Source: Anaerolineae bacterium
Lineage (GTDB): Bacteria; Chloroflexota; Anaerolineae; Aggregatilineales; Phototrophicaceae
DNA length: 32,430 bases
Direction: 5' to 3'
Assembly (NCBI GenBank): GCA_026645945.1
Contig: JAPKMO010000044.1
Location: forward strand, 1-32,430
Positions 7,061-15,061 of the stretch are shown here, one piece after another. The position numbers and the translations under genes are program-made. The notes below the pieces were generated by a model, which worked only from the letters and a program-made list of their open reading frames with translations, searched no databases and was not told the origin of the DNA. Position 1 is the first letter of the stretch. Every line of letters starts with the position of its first letter.

Positions 7061-8611
7061 ATGGTAGATTCTTCCGTTCAGGTTATCGTTATCGGCGCGG
7101 GCATCGGTGGTTTGACGACCGCCGCCCTGCTGGCGCAGGCCGGGTATCGGGTTACAGTTCTGGAAGCGCAGACCTACCCCGGCGGCTGCGCCGGCACATT
7201 CACCCACCAGGGCTACCGTTTCGACGCCGGGGCGACCGTCGCCGGCGGCTTTCAGGCACACGGCCCGCACCAGATCGCGGGCGAACGGCTGGACATCACC
7301 TGGCCGGCGCGCCGCCACGAACCGGCCTGGGTGGTTCACCTGCCGGATCGCCGGATCGCCTTGACGGAAGATTATGCCGATGTGCTGCGGCACTTCCCGG
7401 CCAGCGACGGCTTCTGGAAGGCGCAGTCTCGAATCGCCGATCTGGGCTGGTCGCTTTCGGCACAGGGCCTGCCCTGGCCCCCGACCGGCCATCAAGACAT
7501 CCTTAAGCTGGCCCGTGTTGGCCTGTTGAACCTACCCCAAGATTTGCTTCTCCTCCCAATGGCATTTCGGTCAACTAACCAGTGGTTGCAGCAGCACGGG
7601 CTGGCCCAGGATGTCGCTTTTACACGCTTTATTGACGCGCAGCTTTTGATCTCCGCTCAGACGACCGCCCGCTATGCCAACGCGCTCTACAGCGCCACCG
7701 CGCTTGATCTGGCGCGCCAGGGCGTTTATCATGTCCGGGGCGGCATGGGCGGGCTGGCAGAAACGCTGGTCAGCCGTTTGAAGGCGCTGGGCGGGCAAAT
7801 CCTGTACCGCCGCCGTGTGACGAAGATTCACGTTGAAGGCGGGCGCGTGACCGGCCTCACCGTTCGTGAAGGGCGGCGCGCCAGACATGACGAACGGCTG
7901 CCCGCCGATTTTGTGGTGGCGAACCTCACGCCCTGGTCGCTGGACGCGCTGCTGGGCGAGAGCAGCCCGCGCCGCCTGCGCCGGGAAGTCAGCCGCCGCC
8001 AGGCCGGTTGGGGCGCGTTCGCGCTGCACGTTGGCCTGGACGCCGCTTCGATTCCGGCGGACTGGCCCGACCATCACCAGATCATCACCGAGATGGACGG
8101 CCCGCTGGGCGAAGGGCGCAGCATCTTCATTTCGCTCTCGCCCGCCTGGGACGATACCCGCGCTCCTGCCGGACGCCGCGCCGCCACCATCACCACCCAT
8201 ACGGCGGTGCAGCCCTGGTGGGACGCGCTGGAGGGCGATCCCCAGGCGTATCAGACGCGCAAGCAGGAATATACCGAGCGTATGTTGAGCGCCGTCGAAA
8301 ACGCCCTGCCCGGCTTCCGGTCAAGCATCCGGCTGCTGCTGCCGGGCAGCCCGGTGACATACCAGTTTTATACCGACCGCCCTCAGGGTATGGTCGGCGG
8401 CCTGCCGCAAACATCCCTGTTCGCCGCGCGGGGGCCGCGCACCGGCATCCCCAACCTGCGGCTGGTGGGCGACTCGATTTTTCCCGGCCAGTCTACGGCG
8501 GGTGTCACGCTGGGGGCGCTGCGTGTGGCGGCGGACGTGCAGCGGGCGCTGCCGACAGGTCGTGGCAGCCGGATTTTTACGCTGCGCGCGCGTTCCGAGT
8601 CCGGCATCTGA
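7061..8611 (+). CDS. Phytoene desaturase-family FAD oxidoreductase (CrtD/CrtISO-like)
   Basis: A 516-residue flavoprotein. The N-terminal dinucleotide-binding motif GAGIGGLTTAALLAQAGY (12-29) is followed by LEAQTYPGGCAGTF. The stretch GYRFDAGATVAGGF is the pattern I associate with carotenoid 3',4'-desaturase (CrtD) and related carotenoid isomerases rather than with amine oxidases. The C-terminal FAD motif LVGDSIFPGQSTAGVTLGA is intact. The expected role is desaturation or isomerisation of a carotenoid at the membrane. It follows a strong promoter and precedes a photolyase by 39 bp, so photoprotection is the likely theme. No crtB, crtI or crtY lies in the window, so the pathway is completed elsewhere. 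The exact reaction cannot be assigned; a related retinol or sterol-type oxidoreductase is an alternative. Confidence 0.75.
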   Translation: MVDSSVQVIVIGAGIGGLTTAALLAQAGYRVTVLEAQTYPGGCAGTFTHQGYRFDAGATVAGGFQAHGPHQIAGERLDITWPARRHEPAWVVHLPDRRIALTEDYADVLRHFPASDGFWKAQSRIADLGWSLSAQGLPWPPTGHQDILKLARVGLLNLPQDLLLLPMAFRSTNQWLQQHGLAQDVAFTRFIDAQLLISAQTTARYANALYSATALDLARQGVYHVRGGMGGLAETLVSRLKALGGQILYRRRVTKIHVEGGRVTGLTVREGRRARHDERLPADFVVANLTPWSLDALLGESSPRRLRREVSRRQAGWGAFALHVGLDAASIPADWPDHHQIITEMDGPLGEGRSIFISLSPAWDDTRAPAGRRAATITTHTAVQPWWDALEGDPQAYQTRKQEYTERMLSAVENALPGFRSSIRLLLPGSPVTYQFYTDRPQGMVGGLPQTSLFAARGPRTGIPNLRLVGDSIFPGQSTAGVTLGALRVAADVQRALPTGRGSRIFTLRARSESGI

Positions 8612-8650
8612 CAGCCTGACCTATTTCCACCGTTCACGAGGTTTAAACCG

Positions 8651-10087
8651 ATGGCAGCACCGGTCATCCACTGGTTTCGCCGCGATTTACGGCTGGCCGA
8701 TAATCTGGCGCTGGCTGCTGCTGCCCGCTCCGGCGCGCCGGTTTTGCCGGTGTTCATCTTCGACCCGGCCATCCTGCGCGGGCGCTACTTCAGCCTGCCG
8801 CGCTTGGTGTGGCTGACGAAGGCGCTGGCGTCGCTGGATGCCCACCTGGGGCGGCAGGGCGCGCGTTTGCTCATCCGGCATGGCAGCCCGCGCCATGTGC
8901 TGGCGGAACTGGCCGGGCAGACCGGCGCAGCGGCAGTTTATCTGAACCGGGATTACACACCCTACGCCCTTCGCCGCGACGAGGACATCAAACGGGCGCT
9001 GAACATCCCGGTTTATGCTTTTGATGACGGCCTGCTGCACCCCCCCGGAGATGTCCTCAAACCCGATCAAACGCCCTACACCGTCTTCACGCCCTTCAAA
9101 AAGCAGTGGCTGACGCTGGGAAAAATGCCCTCAGTCGGCGAGCCGCGCGGCTGTTTTATGCCGGAAGGCGGCCTGTCCGTACAATTTGGCGATGTGCCGA
9201 CCCTGGCGGCGCTCGGTTTTGGTGGCGACTTTAAAACACCAGAAGCCAGCGAATCGGACGCTTTGAACCGCCTGGAGGACTTCCTGACGCAGCGCATCGG
9301 CAGTTACAGCGCCGGGCGCGACCGGCTGGCCTCCGATCCTGGCGATGATACGCGCGGCGGCTGGTCGTTTATGTCGCCGTACCTGCGTTTCGGCCTCATC
9401 TCGCCGCGCCAGATATACTGGGCAGTACGCGAAGCCTGCCGCGAAGCCGATACGCCGGCAGCGCGCGCGTCAATCGAGCAGTACACCGGCGAGCTGGTCT
9501 GGCGGGAATTTTACGCCCACATCCTGTACCACTACCCGCACGCGCTGGACGGCAGCTTCCGCCCCGAATACGATGCCCTGCGATGGCGAAACGCGCCCGA
9601 CGACCTGCAAGCCTGGATGGAAGGCCGGACGGGGTATCCGGTGGTAGATGCCGCCATGCGCCAGCTTAAAACGATGGGCTGGATGCCCAACCGCGCCCGG
9701 ATGGTCGTCGCCAGCTTTTTGACTAAAGACCTGCTCATCAACTGGCAGGAAGGCGAACGATTTTTCATGCAGGGGTTGATTGACGGCGACCCGGCGCAGA
9801 ACAACGGCGGCTGGCAGTGGACTGCCGGCACCGGGACGGACGCGCAGCCGTACTTCCGCGTCTTTAACCCCGTGTCGCAGTCGCAGAAGTTCGACCCCGG
9901 CGGCGATTACCTCCGGCGCTGGCTGCCGGAACTGCGCGACGTGCCGCCGCCGTTCATCCACGCGCCCTGGACGATGGACAGCCCCCCGCGCGATTACCCG
10001 CCGCCCATCGTGGATCATGCCTTCGCGCGGGAACGGGCGCTGGCGGCATTTGGCGCGGCGCGGCAAAATCAGGGAAATGCGCGATAA
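8651..10087 (+). CDS. phr: Deoxyribodipyrimidine photo-lyase (CPD photolyase)
   Basis: Light-driven repair of cyclobutane pyrimidine dimers using FADH-. The protein is 478 residues, normal for class I. The antenna-chromophore Rossmann domain begins HWFRRDLRLADNLAL (7-21). The FAD-binding helical domain contains YSAGRDRL (219-226), SFMSPYLRFGLISPRQ (239-254), the segment GELVWREFYAHIL (280-292) and NNGGWQWTAGTGTDAQPYFR (384-403), whose first Asn corresponds to the flavin-contacting Asn of the E. coli enzyme. WMPNRARM (344-351) has proline where E. coli has histidine (WMHNRLRM), a small difference beside the active site. The start is ATG 8651 with ACGAGG 8 bp upstream. It shares the light-type promoter at 7009 with the preceding carotenoid gene. 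Confidence 0.93.
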   Translation: MAAPVIHWFRRDLRLADNLALAAAARSGAPVLPVFIFDPAILRGRYFSLPRLVWLTKALASLDAHLGRQGARLLIRHGSPRHVLAELAGQTGAAAVYLNRDYTPYALRRDEDIKRALNIPVYAFDDGLLHPPGDVLKPDQTPYTVFTPFKKQWLTLGKMPSVGEPRGCFMPEGGLSVQFGDVPTLAALGFGGDFKTPEASESDALNRLEDFLTQRIGSYSAGRDRLASDPGDDTRGGWSFMSPYLRFGLISPRQIYWAVREACREADTPAARASIEQYTGELVWREFYAHILYHYPHALDGSFRPEYDALRWRNAPDDLQAWMEGRTGYPVVDAAMRQLKTMGWMPNRARMVVASFLTKDLLINWQEGERFFMQGLIDGDPAQNNGGWQWTAGTGTDAQPYFRVFNPVSQSQKFDPGGDYLRRWLPELRDVPPPFIHAPWTMDSPPRDYPPPIVDHAFARERALAAFGAARQNQGNAR

Positions 10088-10116
10088 TACGCCAGAAGAT
10101 TGGGAACAGACAGCTT

Positions 10117-11139
10117 ATGCGAAAACGGCGAATCATCCGGCTGCTCTTTTTTATCCTGCTGGTCATTTTGATCGGCCCGCTGCTGCTGCCCCTGCCGCCG
10201 GTCGGCGTCGAGGCGGCGACGCTGGCCGACCCGGATGGATTTTTCATTACCGTAGACGACCTTTCGACCTACGTGCTGGCGCGCGGCCCGCAGGACGGCC
10301 CGCCGGTGCTGCTGCTGCACGGCTGGGGCGCTTCCACCTTCACTTGGCGCTTGAACCAGGACGCGCTGGCGGAAGCCGGCTACCGCGCCATCGCTTTCGA
10401 CCGCCCGCCTTACGGGCTGTCTGCCAAAACTGGCGCGAACATCCCCTACAGCCCGGCGGCGCTGGCGGACTTCACCGCCCGCGTGATGGACGAACTCGGT
10501 CTGGAAAGCGCCGTACTGGTCGGCCAGAGCCAGGGCGGCGGCGTGATCGGCCATTTCGCCGTTCGCTACCCGCAGCGGGTGAAGGCGCTGGTTTTTGTGT
10601 CCGGGGCGCTGCGCCCTACTGATGACCCGCCCTCAGACGGCGAAAGCGGCGGGCGCGTCACAGGGGCAATGGGGCTGCCGTCCTTCGTCGGCACGCTGCT
10701 GGATTTTCCGCCCTTCGCCCGCTGGGCGCAGATCGGGATTCGCGCTTTCGTCAAACCGGACTTCGCCGCCAGCATCCTCAAATCGGCCTATCACGACCCG
10801 GCCTTCATGACGCCGGAAGCCGCCGAGGGGTACAGCCGCCAGCTTCGGGTGGTGGGCTGGGACGAAGCTCTGCTCAACCAGCTCAGGGGCGGCGTTTTCC
10901 AGGCCGACCCGATCACCGCCGAACAGATTGCCTCGTTCGCCGCGCCGGTGATGATCGCCTGGGGGCAGGACGATACCTGGGTTCCGGTGAGCGTGGGCGA
11001 GCGCCTGCACGAACTGCTGCCGGGGGCCGTATACGTCACCTATCCCAACACCGGCCACCTGCCGCAGGAGGAAGCCGCCGACGCCTTTAACGCCGATCTG
11101 CTGGCATTTTTGCGGCAGGCTGCGCCAGACGGCCAATAA
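10117..11139 (+). CDS. Membrane-anchored alpha/beta hydrolase
   Basis: A 340-residue alpha/beta-hydrolase. Residues 1-27 form a positively charged start plus a hydrophobic segment (RRIIRLLFFILLVILIG), an uncleaved anchor or signal. The hydrolase domain has the oxyanion HGWG (68-71), the nucleophile elbow GQSQGG with Ser138, an acid in WGQDDTW (Asp285 or Asp286) and the base His314 in NTGHLPQ. It resembles MhpC/epoxide-hydrolase-type esterases; the substrate is unknown. It starts 29 bp after the photolyase, with only a weak GGGAA ribosome binding site, and probably ends that transcription unit. A role in carotenoid ester or lipid turnover would be speculative. Confidence 0.82.
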   Translation: MRKRRIIRLLFFILLVILIGPLLLPLPPVGVEAATLADPDGFFITVDDLSTYVLARGPQDGPPVLLLHGWGASTFTWRLNQDALAEAGYRAIAFDRPPYGLSAKTGANIPYSPAALADFTARVMDELGLESAVLVGQSQGGGVIGHFAVRYPQRVKALVFVSGALRPTDDPPSDGESGGRVTGAMGLPSFVGTLLDFPPFARWAQIGIRAFVKPDFAASILKSAYHDPAFMTPEAAEGYSRQLRVVGWDEALLNQLRGGVFQADPITAEQIASFAAPVMIAWGQDDTWVPVSVGERLHELLPGAVYVTYPNTGHLPQEEAADAFNADLLAFLRQAAPDGQ

Positions 11140-11273
11140 TCATGAGGGCTGCTGGAGAAATTCTGCCGCTGCGATTGACTCCCGGCTCGTTCCCGGTTAA
11201 ACTGTTGGCAAATTGGCGAAACCTGTGATTGAGCGATATTGAGGTTTTGTGATGTTGGTTAACCTGTGTTGTT

Positions 11274-11308
11274 GTCTGAAGCGAGGGGCGTAAACCACGA
11301 CTTCAGAC
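11274..11308 (+). other. Leader hairpin 1 upstream of the cysteine synthase gene
   Basis: GTCTGAAG (11274-11281) pairs perfectly with CTTCAGAC (11301-11308) across a 19-nt loop. It sits in the 348-bp gene-free stretch 11140-11487, upstream of the long terminator-like hairpin. It may be part of a structured leader or a small RNA. I see no match to SAM, T-box or cobalamin riboswitch consensus elements in this stretch. Confidence 0.4.
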
Positions 11309-11333
11309 GGCTGATAAATCACTGATGCCGGAA

Positions 11334-11413
11334 CCGGCAGCGTAAATGAAAGCGTGGCGCGTCCCAAAAGGGAAAAGCGCGTCCACGCTTTTTGATTTAC
11401 CTGCCGGTTTTTT
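11334..11413 (+). terminator. Very long bulged hairpin with T6 tail (terminator or attenuator)
   Basis: Nested arms pair in order: CCGGCAG (11334-11340) with CTGCCGG (11401-11407), GTAAAT (11342-11347) with ATTTAC (11395-11400), AGCGTGG (11351-11357) with CCACGCT (11383-11389), CGCG with CGCG, and TCCC with GGGA around the loop AAAA. Six T residues follow (11408-11413). CCGGCA can instead pair with the preceding TGCCGG (11326-11331), a potential antiterminator switch. The hydrolase gene ends about 195 bp upstream and the cysteine synthase starts 75 bp downstream. It could therefore end the photolyase operon or attenuate the cys gene. Confidence 0.65.
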
Positions 11414-11424
11414 CGTTGTCCTGC

Positions 11425-11445
11425 CCGGTGTCTGCGGGCAGCATT
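11425..11445 (+). other. Small hairpin before the cysteine synthase start
   Basis: The sequence near 11421-11441 folds as CTGCCCG, loop GTGTCTG, CGGGCAG (7-bp stem), followed by CATTTTG. It lies between the long hairpin and the ribosome binding site GACGAGGA. It could be part of the same regulatory leader. Confidence 0.35.
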
Positions 11446-11487
11446 TTGACCAGGGTTACACACTGTACCGGAAAAGACGAGGAAAAT

Positions 11488-12438
11488 ATGGCGCTGCTGA
11501 ACACTCACTCGAACCCTATCGCGGCAGCCGATCTGACCGGGCTGATCGGCAATACGCCGCTGCTGCGCTTTCGGCGCTTGACCGCCCACCTGCCGGAGTA
11601 CATTTCGATTTACGCTAAAGCCGAGTGGACGAACCCCGGCGGCAGCGTGAAAGACCGCGCCGCCTGGAACATCATCCGCCAGGCCGAACAGACCGGCGCG
11701 CTCAAACCCGGCCAAACATTGGTGGACAGCACTAGCGGTAACACCGGTATCGCCTATGCCATGCTCGGCGCGGCGCGCGGTTATCCGGTCAGGCTGTTCG
11801 TGCCGGCCAACGCCAGCCCGGAGCGGCTCGCCATCCTGCGCGCTTACGGCGCGGAACTGGTGTTAACCGACCCACTGGAAGGCTCGGACGGGGCTATCCT
11901 GGCGGTGCGTGCGCTGGTGGAAAACGCACCGGGACGCTATTTTTACGCCAACCAGTACAACAACCCGGCCAACTGGCAGGCGCATTATCTCGGTACGGGC
12001 GTCGAAATCTGGCAGCAGACTGCTGGCCGCGTGACGCACTTCCTGGCCGGGCTGGGGACGAGCGGCACGCTGATGGGTACGGGACGCCGTTTGAAGCATT
12101 ACAACCCCCGCGTGCAGGTGATCGCGCTCCAGCCGGATTCGCCCTTTCACGGTCTGGAAGGGCTAAAACATATGCCGACCGCCCTCCAGCCGGGCATTTA
12201 CGATGAGCGCCTGCCCGACCGCCATCTGTGCATCGGCACCGAAGCCACCTACGACATGGCGCGGCGGCTGGCGCGCGAAGAAGGGTATCTGGTTGGCATC
12301 AGCGCGGCGGCGGCGCTGGTCGGCGCGCTCCAGGTGGCCGAGGAACTGGCGGCGCGGGACGAGCCGGGTTTGATCGTCACCGTTCTGCCGGACAACGCCT
12401 ATAAATATCTCAGCGAATCCTTCTGGACGGCGGGATAA
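11488..12438 (+). CDS. PLP-dependent cysteine synthase / cystathionine beta-synthase family
   Basis: A 316-residue fold-type II PLP enzyme that probably condenses an activated serine with sulfide to give cysteine. The PLP lysine is Lys55 in NPGGSVKDRAAW. The substrate loop is STSGNTG (81-87), and GLGTSGTLMGTGR binds the cofactor phosphate. The segment YANQYNNPANWQAHYLGTG is typical of CysM-like enzymes. There are no C-terminal CBS domains, so it is the short form; cysK, cysM and bacterial CBS cannot be separated by eye. The start is ATG 11488 with GAGGA 5 bp upstream. An upstream TTG at 11392 lies inside a terminator-like hairpin and was rejected. The structured leader suggests transcriptional attenuation. 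A clean terminator follows at 12452. Confidence 0.88.
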   Translation: MALLNTHSNPIAAADLTGLIGNTPLLRFRRLTAHLPEYISIYAKAEWTNPGGSVKDRAAWNIIRQAEQTGALKPGQTLVDSTSGNTGIAYAMLGAARGYPVRLFVPANASPERLAILRAYGAELVLTDPLEGSDGAILAVRALVENAPGRYFYANQYNNPANWQAHYLGTGVEIWQQTAGRVTHFLAGLGTSGTLMGTGRRLKHYNPRVQVIALQPDSPFHGLEGLKHMPTALQPGIYDERLPDRHLCIGTEATYDMARRLAREEGYLVGISAAAALVGALQVAEELAARDEPGLIVTVLPDNAYKYLSESFWTAG

Positions 12439-12451
12439 TCGGGTATACTGG

Positions 12452-12484
12452 CGGGGTGGGTTGGTAAGCCCACCCCGTTTTTTT
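12452..12484 (+). terminator. Intrinsic terminator of the cysteine synthase gene
   Basis: CGGGGTGGG (12452-12460) pairs with CCCACCCCG (12469-12477) around TTGGTAAG, followed by seven T residues (12478-12484). This is a textbook intrinsic terminator 14 bp after the stop codon. Confidence 0.9.
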
Positions 12485-12532
12485 GCGCCAGCGCCGGAGC
12501 TTACAGCCGTTGACCGGGAGCGTTTGATAGCC

Positions 12533-13174
12533 ATGAGCCTTAACCCCGCACAGAACTTTGACCGCTGGGCCGCCGATTATGACCGGGACGTGCGGCAGTC
12601 CGACGCCGATGAGTCATTCCCGTTCGCCGGGTATACGCGCGTGCTGGATGCCGTTGTCAGCCTGGCTGAAGCCCGTCCTGGCATGAGCCTGCTCGACCTG
12701 GGCAGCGGCACGGGTAATCTGGCGGCACGGTTTGCCGCGCTGGGCTGCGATGTGGTAGGGGCGGATTTTTCCGCCGAGATGCTGGCCCGCGCGCGCGTCC
12801 ACGTCCCGACGGCACATTTCGTTCAGGTGGATTTGCTGGGCGGCTGGCCGCCGGAACTGAACCGCCGGTTTGACCGCGTGGCCTCCACCTATGTGTTTCA
12901 CGAATTCGATCTGCCGACCAAAATCCAACTGCTGCGGCGTCTTGTTGACGGCCACCTCGCGCCGGGCGGGCGTATCGCCATCGGGGACATCGGCTTCCCG
13001 GACGCGCCCGCGCAGGATGCCGCTCGCCGGCGTTGGGCCGACCGGTGGGACGAGGAATTTTATTGGATTGCCGGTGAAGCCATACCGGCCCTGCGTGCCG
13101 CCGGCCTGGAGGCGACCTGCCGGCAGATTTCCGCCTGCGGCTGCGTGCTGCTGGTTACGCCGGGAGCATCATAA
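12533..13174 (+). CDS. Class I SAM-dependent methyltransferase
   Basis: A 213-residue Rossmann-fold methyltransferase. Motif I is LLDLGSGTGNLAARFAALG, followed by the acidic loop motif VGADFSAEMLARAR. The motif-IV region has the FDRVASTYVFHEF pattern of small-molecule methyltransferases (Methyltransf_11/25 type). The N-terminal NFDRWAADYDRDV is typical of YrrT-like proteins, which in Firmicutes act in methionine/cysteine recycling near cys genes. That makes its position after a cysteine synthase suggestive. The start is ATG 12533; an upstream TTG at 12461 lies within the terminator and was rejected. The substrate is unknown. Confidence 0.85.
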   Translation: MSLNPAQNFDRWAADYDRDVRQSDADESFPFAGYTRVLDAVVSLAEARPGMSLLDLGSGTGNLAARFAALGCDVVGADFSAEMLARARVHVPTAHFVQVDLLGGWPPELNRRFDRVASTYVFHEFDLPTKIQLLRRLVDGHLAPGGRIAIGDIGFPDAPAQDAARRRWADRWDEEFYWIAGEAIPALRAAGLEATCRQISACGCVLLVTPGAS

Positions 13175-13238
13175 ACCCGGCATCCGCGCGGCAAAATACG
13201 TGAATGATTTGATTCGTTTTCTGGCAGGATGACAACCC

Positions 13239-14387
13239 ATGACCACAGACCTCCCGATGGTTCGCACCGATACCAGCAATGCTTTCGCGCACCATACCAT
13301 GAGCATCCGGCTGCCCGGCATCGTCCGCGAGTTAATCACCAGCAATCCCGATTATCCGCCGCCGGTGAAAGACGCTCTCAGACGGCTGGCCGACGGTATG
13401 GAAAACGACCGCGAGATGCCCATGCTTGACCTGCCCGCCCCCGACTACGACGATTGGCGCGCCGCCCACGACCACTACACGCGCCGCGAGGGCCGCACCT
13501 GGCAGCAGACGGCCTGGTTTTTTGCCGAAACGTTCTGCTACCGCCACGTCATTCAGGCGGTTCGCTGGTGGGAAACCGGGCGCGACCCCTTCCTGCCTCA
13601 AAAAATGGAAGAATACGCCGGGCAAACGCCCTGGGAACTGCTCGAACGCGCTTCGGGGGTGGACGGCGCGCCGGAGGAACGGCTGGCGCTGATGCTGGAC
13701 TTCGCCCTGTGGGGCAACCGCATTGATCTGAGTTACACCGCTGCCGCCGCGCACGGCGCGCACGTCCAGGATGATGACCTGCTGGTGGATGACCGCGCCG
13801 CCATCGCTGCTTACCTGCACCGCCAGCCGGGAATCGTCCATATCATCGCCGATAACGCCGGCACCGAACTGCTGATGGACATGGCGCTGATCGGAGAACT
13901 GCTGGAATCGCAGCCGCAGGTTTTTTTGCACCTTAAGTTTCATCCGACGTTCGTCAGCGACGCGACGGCGGAGGACGCGCGCTGGTTGATCGAACACCTG
14001 CGCGGGCGTGGGCTGCCGCTGGGCGACCGCCTGGCCGCCGCGCTGGATGCTGGCCGCCTGCGCCTGGCCCCCGACCTGTTCTGGAACAGCAGCCGCCTGC
14101 TGCGCGAAATGCCGCCCCGCCTGGCCGGCCTGTTCGCCGGAGCGCGGCTGCTCATCTTCAAAGGAGACGCCAATTACCGCCGGCTGTCGGGCGATGTGTT
14201 ATGGCCGCCCGCCACTCCCTTCGGCGTGATGACCGGCTATCTGCCTGTGCCGGCGGCTGCGCTGCGGACGCTTAAAAGCGATACGATTGCCGGGCTGCCG
14301 CTGGGACTGGCCGAACGCCTGGACGCTGACGACCCGCTGTGGCGTTCCAACGGGCGGCGCGGGGTCGCCCAGGCCGCCCTGCCTTAA
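13239..14387 (+). CDS. ARMT1/DUF89 family damage-control phosphatase
   Basis: A 382-residue protein of the DUF89/ARMT1 family, metal-dependent phosphatases that remove damaged phosphometabolites such as sugar-phosphate by-products. Key motifs are visible: GNRIDLS (159-165), the metal-binding IIADNAGTELLMDMAL with Asp205-Asn206, KFHPTFVSDA with Asp241, and KGDANYRRLSGD (308-319) with Asp310, Asn312 and Tyr313. The length suits subfamily III rather than the shorter archaeal type. The gene follows the methyltransferase by 64 bp and is probably in the same transcript. The phospho-substrate cannot be deduced. Ribose utilisation at the left end could generate such damaged sugar phosphates, but the genes are not adjacent. 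Confidence 0.85.
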   Translation: MTTDLPMVRTDTSNAFAHHTMSIRLPGIVRELITSNPDYPPPVKDALRRLADGMENDREMPMLDLPAPDYDDWRAAHDHYTRREGRTWQQTAWFFAETFCYRHVIQAVRWWETGRDPFLPQKMEEYAGQTPWELLERASGVDGAPEERLALMLDFALWGNRIDLSYTAAAAHGAHVQDDDLLVDDRAAIAAYLHRQPGIVHIIADNAGTELLMDMALIGELLESQPQVFLHLKFHPTFVSDATAEDARWLIEHLRGRGLPLGDRLAAALDAGRLRLAPDLFWNSSRLLREMPPRLAGLFAGARLLIFKGDANYRRLSGDVLWPPATPFGVMTGYLPVPAAALRTLKSDTIAGLPLGLAERLDADDPLWRSNGRRGVAQAALP

Positions 14388-14577
14388 ATATCCCCGCGCT
14401 CTCGAAAAACTGCCCCTATACAGCGCGGGTAAAGTGTGCGATACTGTACTACGGTAGGGTATGTTTAGTTCTGGTCTAACTGCATTTTGCGCCGTTTTTC
14501 CCGCTTCTGCATCGTTTGCCACGCCAACTTTCTACCTCTATCAATCGCATAATTTTCCTATATGAGGAGCAGCCACA
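14388..14577 (+). other. 190-bp leader region of the RRM protein gene
   Basis: I see no gene here. The region is AT-richer than its surroundings, with pyrimidine-rich stretches (TTTTTCCCGCTTCTGC near 14498) and a short TTAG/CTAA fold near 14467-14480. A GAGGAG ribosome binding site lies just before the RRM start. Long untranslated leaders are common for cold-inducible RNA-binding protein genes, but no diagnostic element is visible. Confidence 0.3.
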
Positions 14578-14898
14578 ATGGCAAAGAAGTTGTACGTTGG
14601 CAATCTTTCCTATGATACGACGCGGGAACAGATTCACACTTTATTTTCGCAGGCCGGTAAGGTCGCCGAAATCACGCTGATTACCGACCGCGATTCGGGC
14701 CGCCCGAAAGGGTTCGGCTTTGTGGAGATGGAAACCGAAGCCGAAGCGCAGGAAGCCATCAAGCGGTTTAACGGCCAGATGCTGGACAGCCGCGCCTTGA
14801 CAGTGAACGAAGCCCGCCCGCGCGAAGAGCGTTCTTCCGGTGGTTTTGGCGGCGGCCAGCGCCGCGACAGCCGCCCCGGCAGCCGCAACCGCTTTTAA
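14578..14898 (+). CDS. RRM-domain RNA-binding protein (glycine-rich, cold-inducible type)
   Basis: A 106-residue single-RRM protein, like cyanobacterial Rbp proteins, which bind RNA and often act as cold or stress chaperones. RNP2 is LYVGNL (5-10) and RNP1 is KGFGFVEM (about 44-51), both with conserved aromatics. A short basic Gly/Arg/Ser-rich tail follows from about residue 82 (SSGGFGGGQRRDSRPGSRNR). The ATG at 14578 is preceded by GAGGAG 9 bp upstream, a strong site. The gene is monocistronic: it has its own terminator at 14931. Confidence 0.93.
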   Translation: MAKKLYVGNLSYDTTREQIHTLFSQAGKVAEITLITDRDSGRPKGFGFVEMETEAEAQEAIKRFNGQMLDSRALTVNEARPREERSSGGFGGGQRRDSRPGSRNRF

Positions 14899-14930
14899 GC
14901 TGCCCGTTACTCTGTAACGTCGTAACATCG

Positions 14931-14966
14931 AACAGCGCAGGCAGTTGTCTTGCGCTGTTTTGTTTT
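14931..14966 (+). terminator. Intrinsic terminator of the RRM gene
   Basis: AACAGCGCA (14931-14939) pairs with TGCGCTGTT (14951-14959), followed by TTGTTTT. A smaller hairpin, CGTTAC/GTAACG (14905-14919), lies just upstream. Confidence 0.85.
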
Positions 14967-14990
14967 CTGCTCTTTCCGACTTTCGGCGGA

Positions 14991-15019
14991 TTTTAACCGT
15001 TAAGAAAAAGTGCTATAGT
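14991..15019 (+). promoter_or_regulatory. Possible promoter of the response regulator gene
   Basis: TATAGT (15014-15019) is a good -10 hexamer. The best -35 at 17-bp spacing is the weak TTTTAA (14991-14996). It lies between the RRM terminator and the response regulator start at 15062, exactly where a promoter is needed. Confidence 0.4.
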
Positions 15020-15061
15020 TTTAAAGTTATCAGGTTCAAAAATTCGGAGCAGCGAACCAAA

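Noticed and set aside
11140-11487. SAM, T-box or cobalamin riboswitch before the cysteine synthase gene
   Set aside because: The conserved elements of those classes could not be found; only generic stems and a terminator-like hairpin are seen.
12461-12532. Earlier TTG start of the methyltransferase
   Set aside because: It lies in the loop of a strong terminator, and the family N-terminus begins at ATG 12533.
14945-15061. Longer N-terminus of the NarL-type regulator
   Set aside because: It would begin inside the RRM terminator; receiver domains start at MPIRILIADD.
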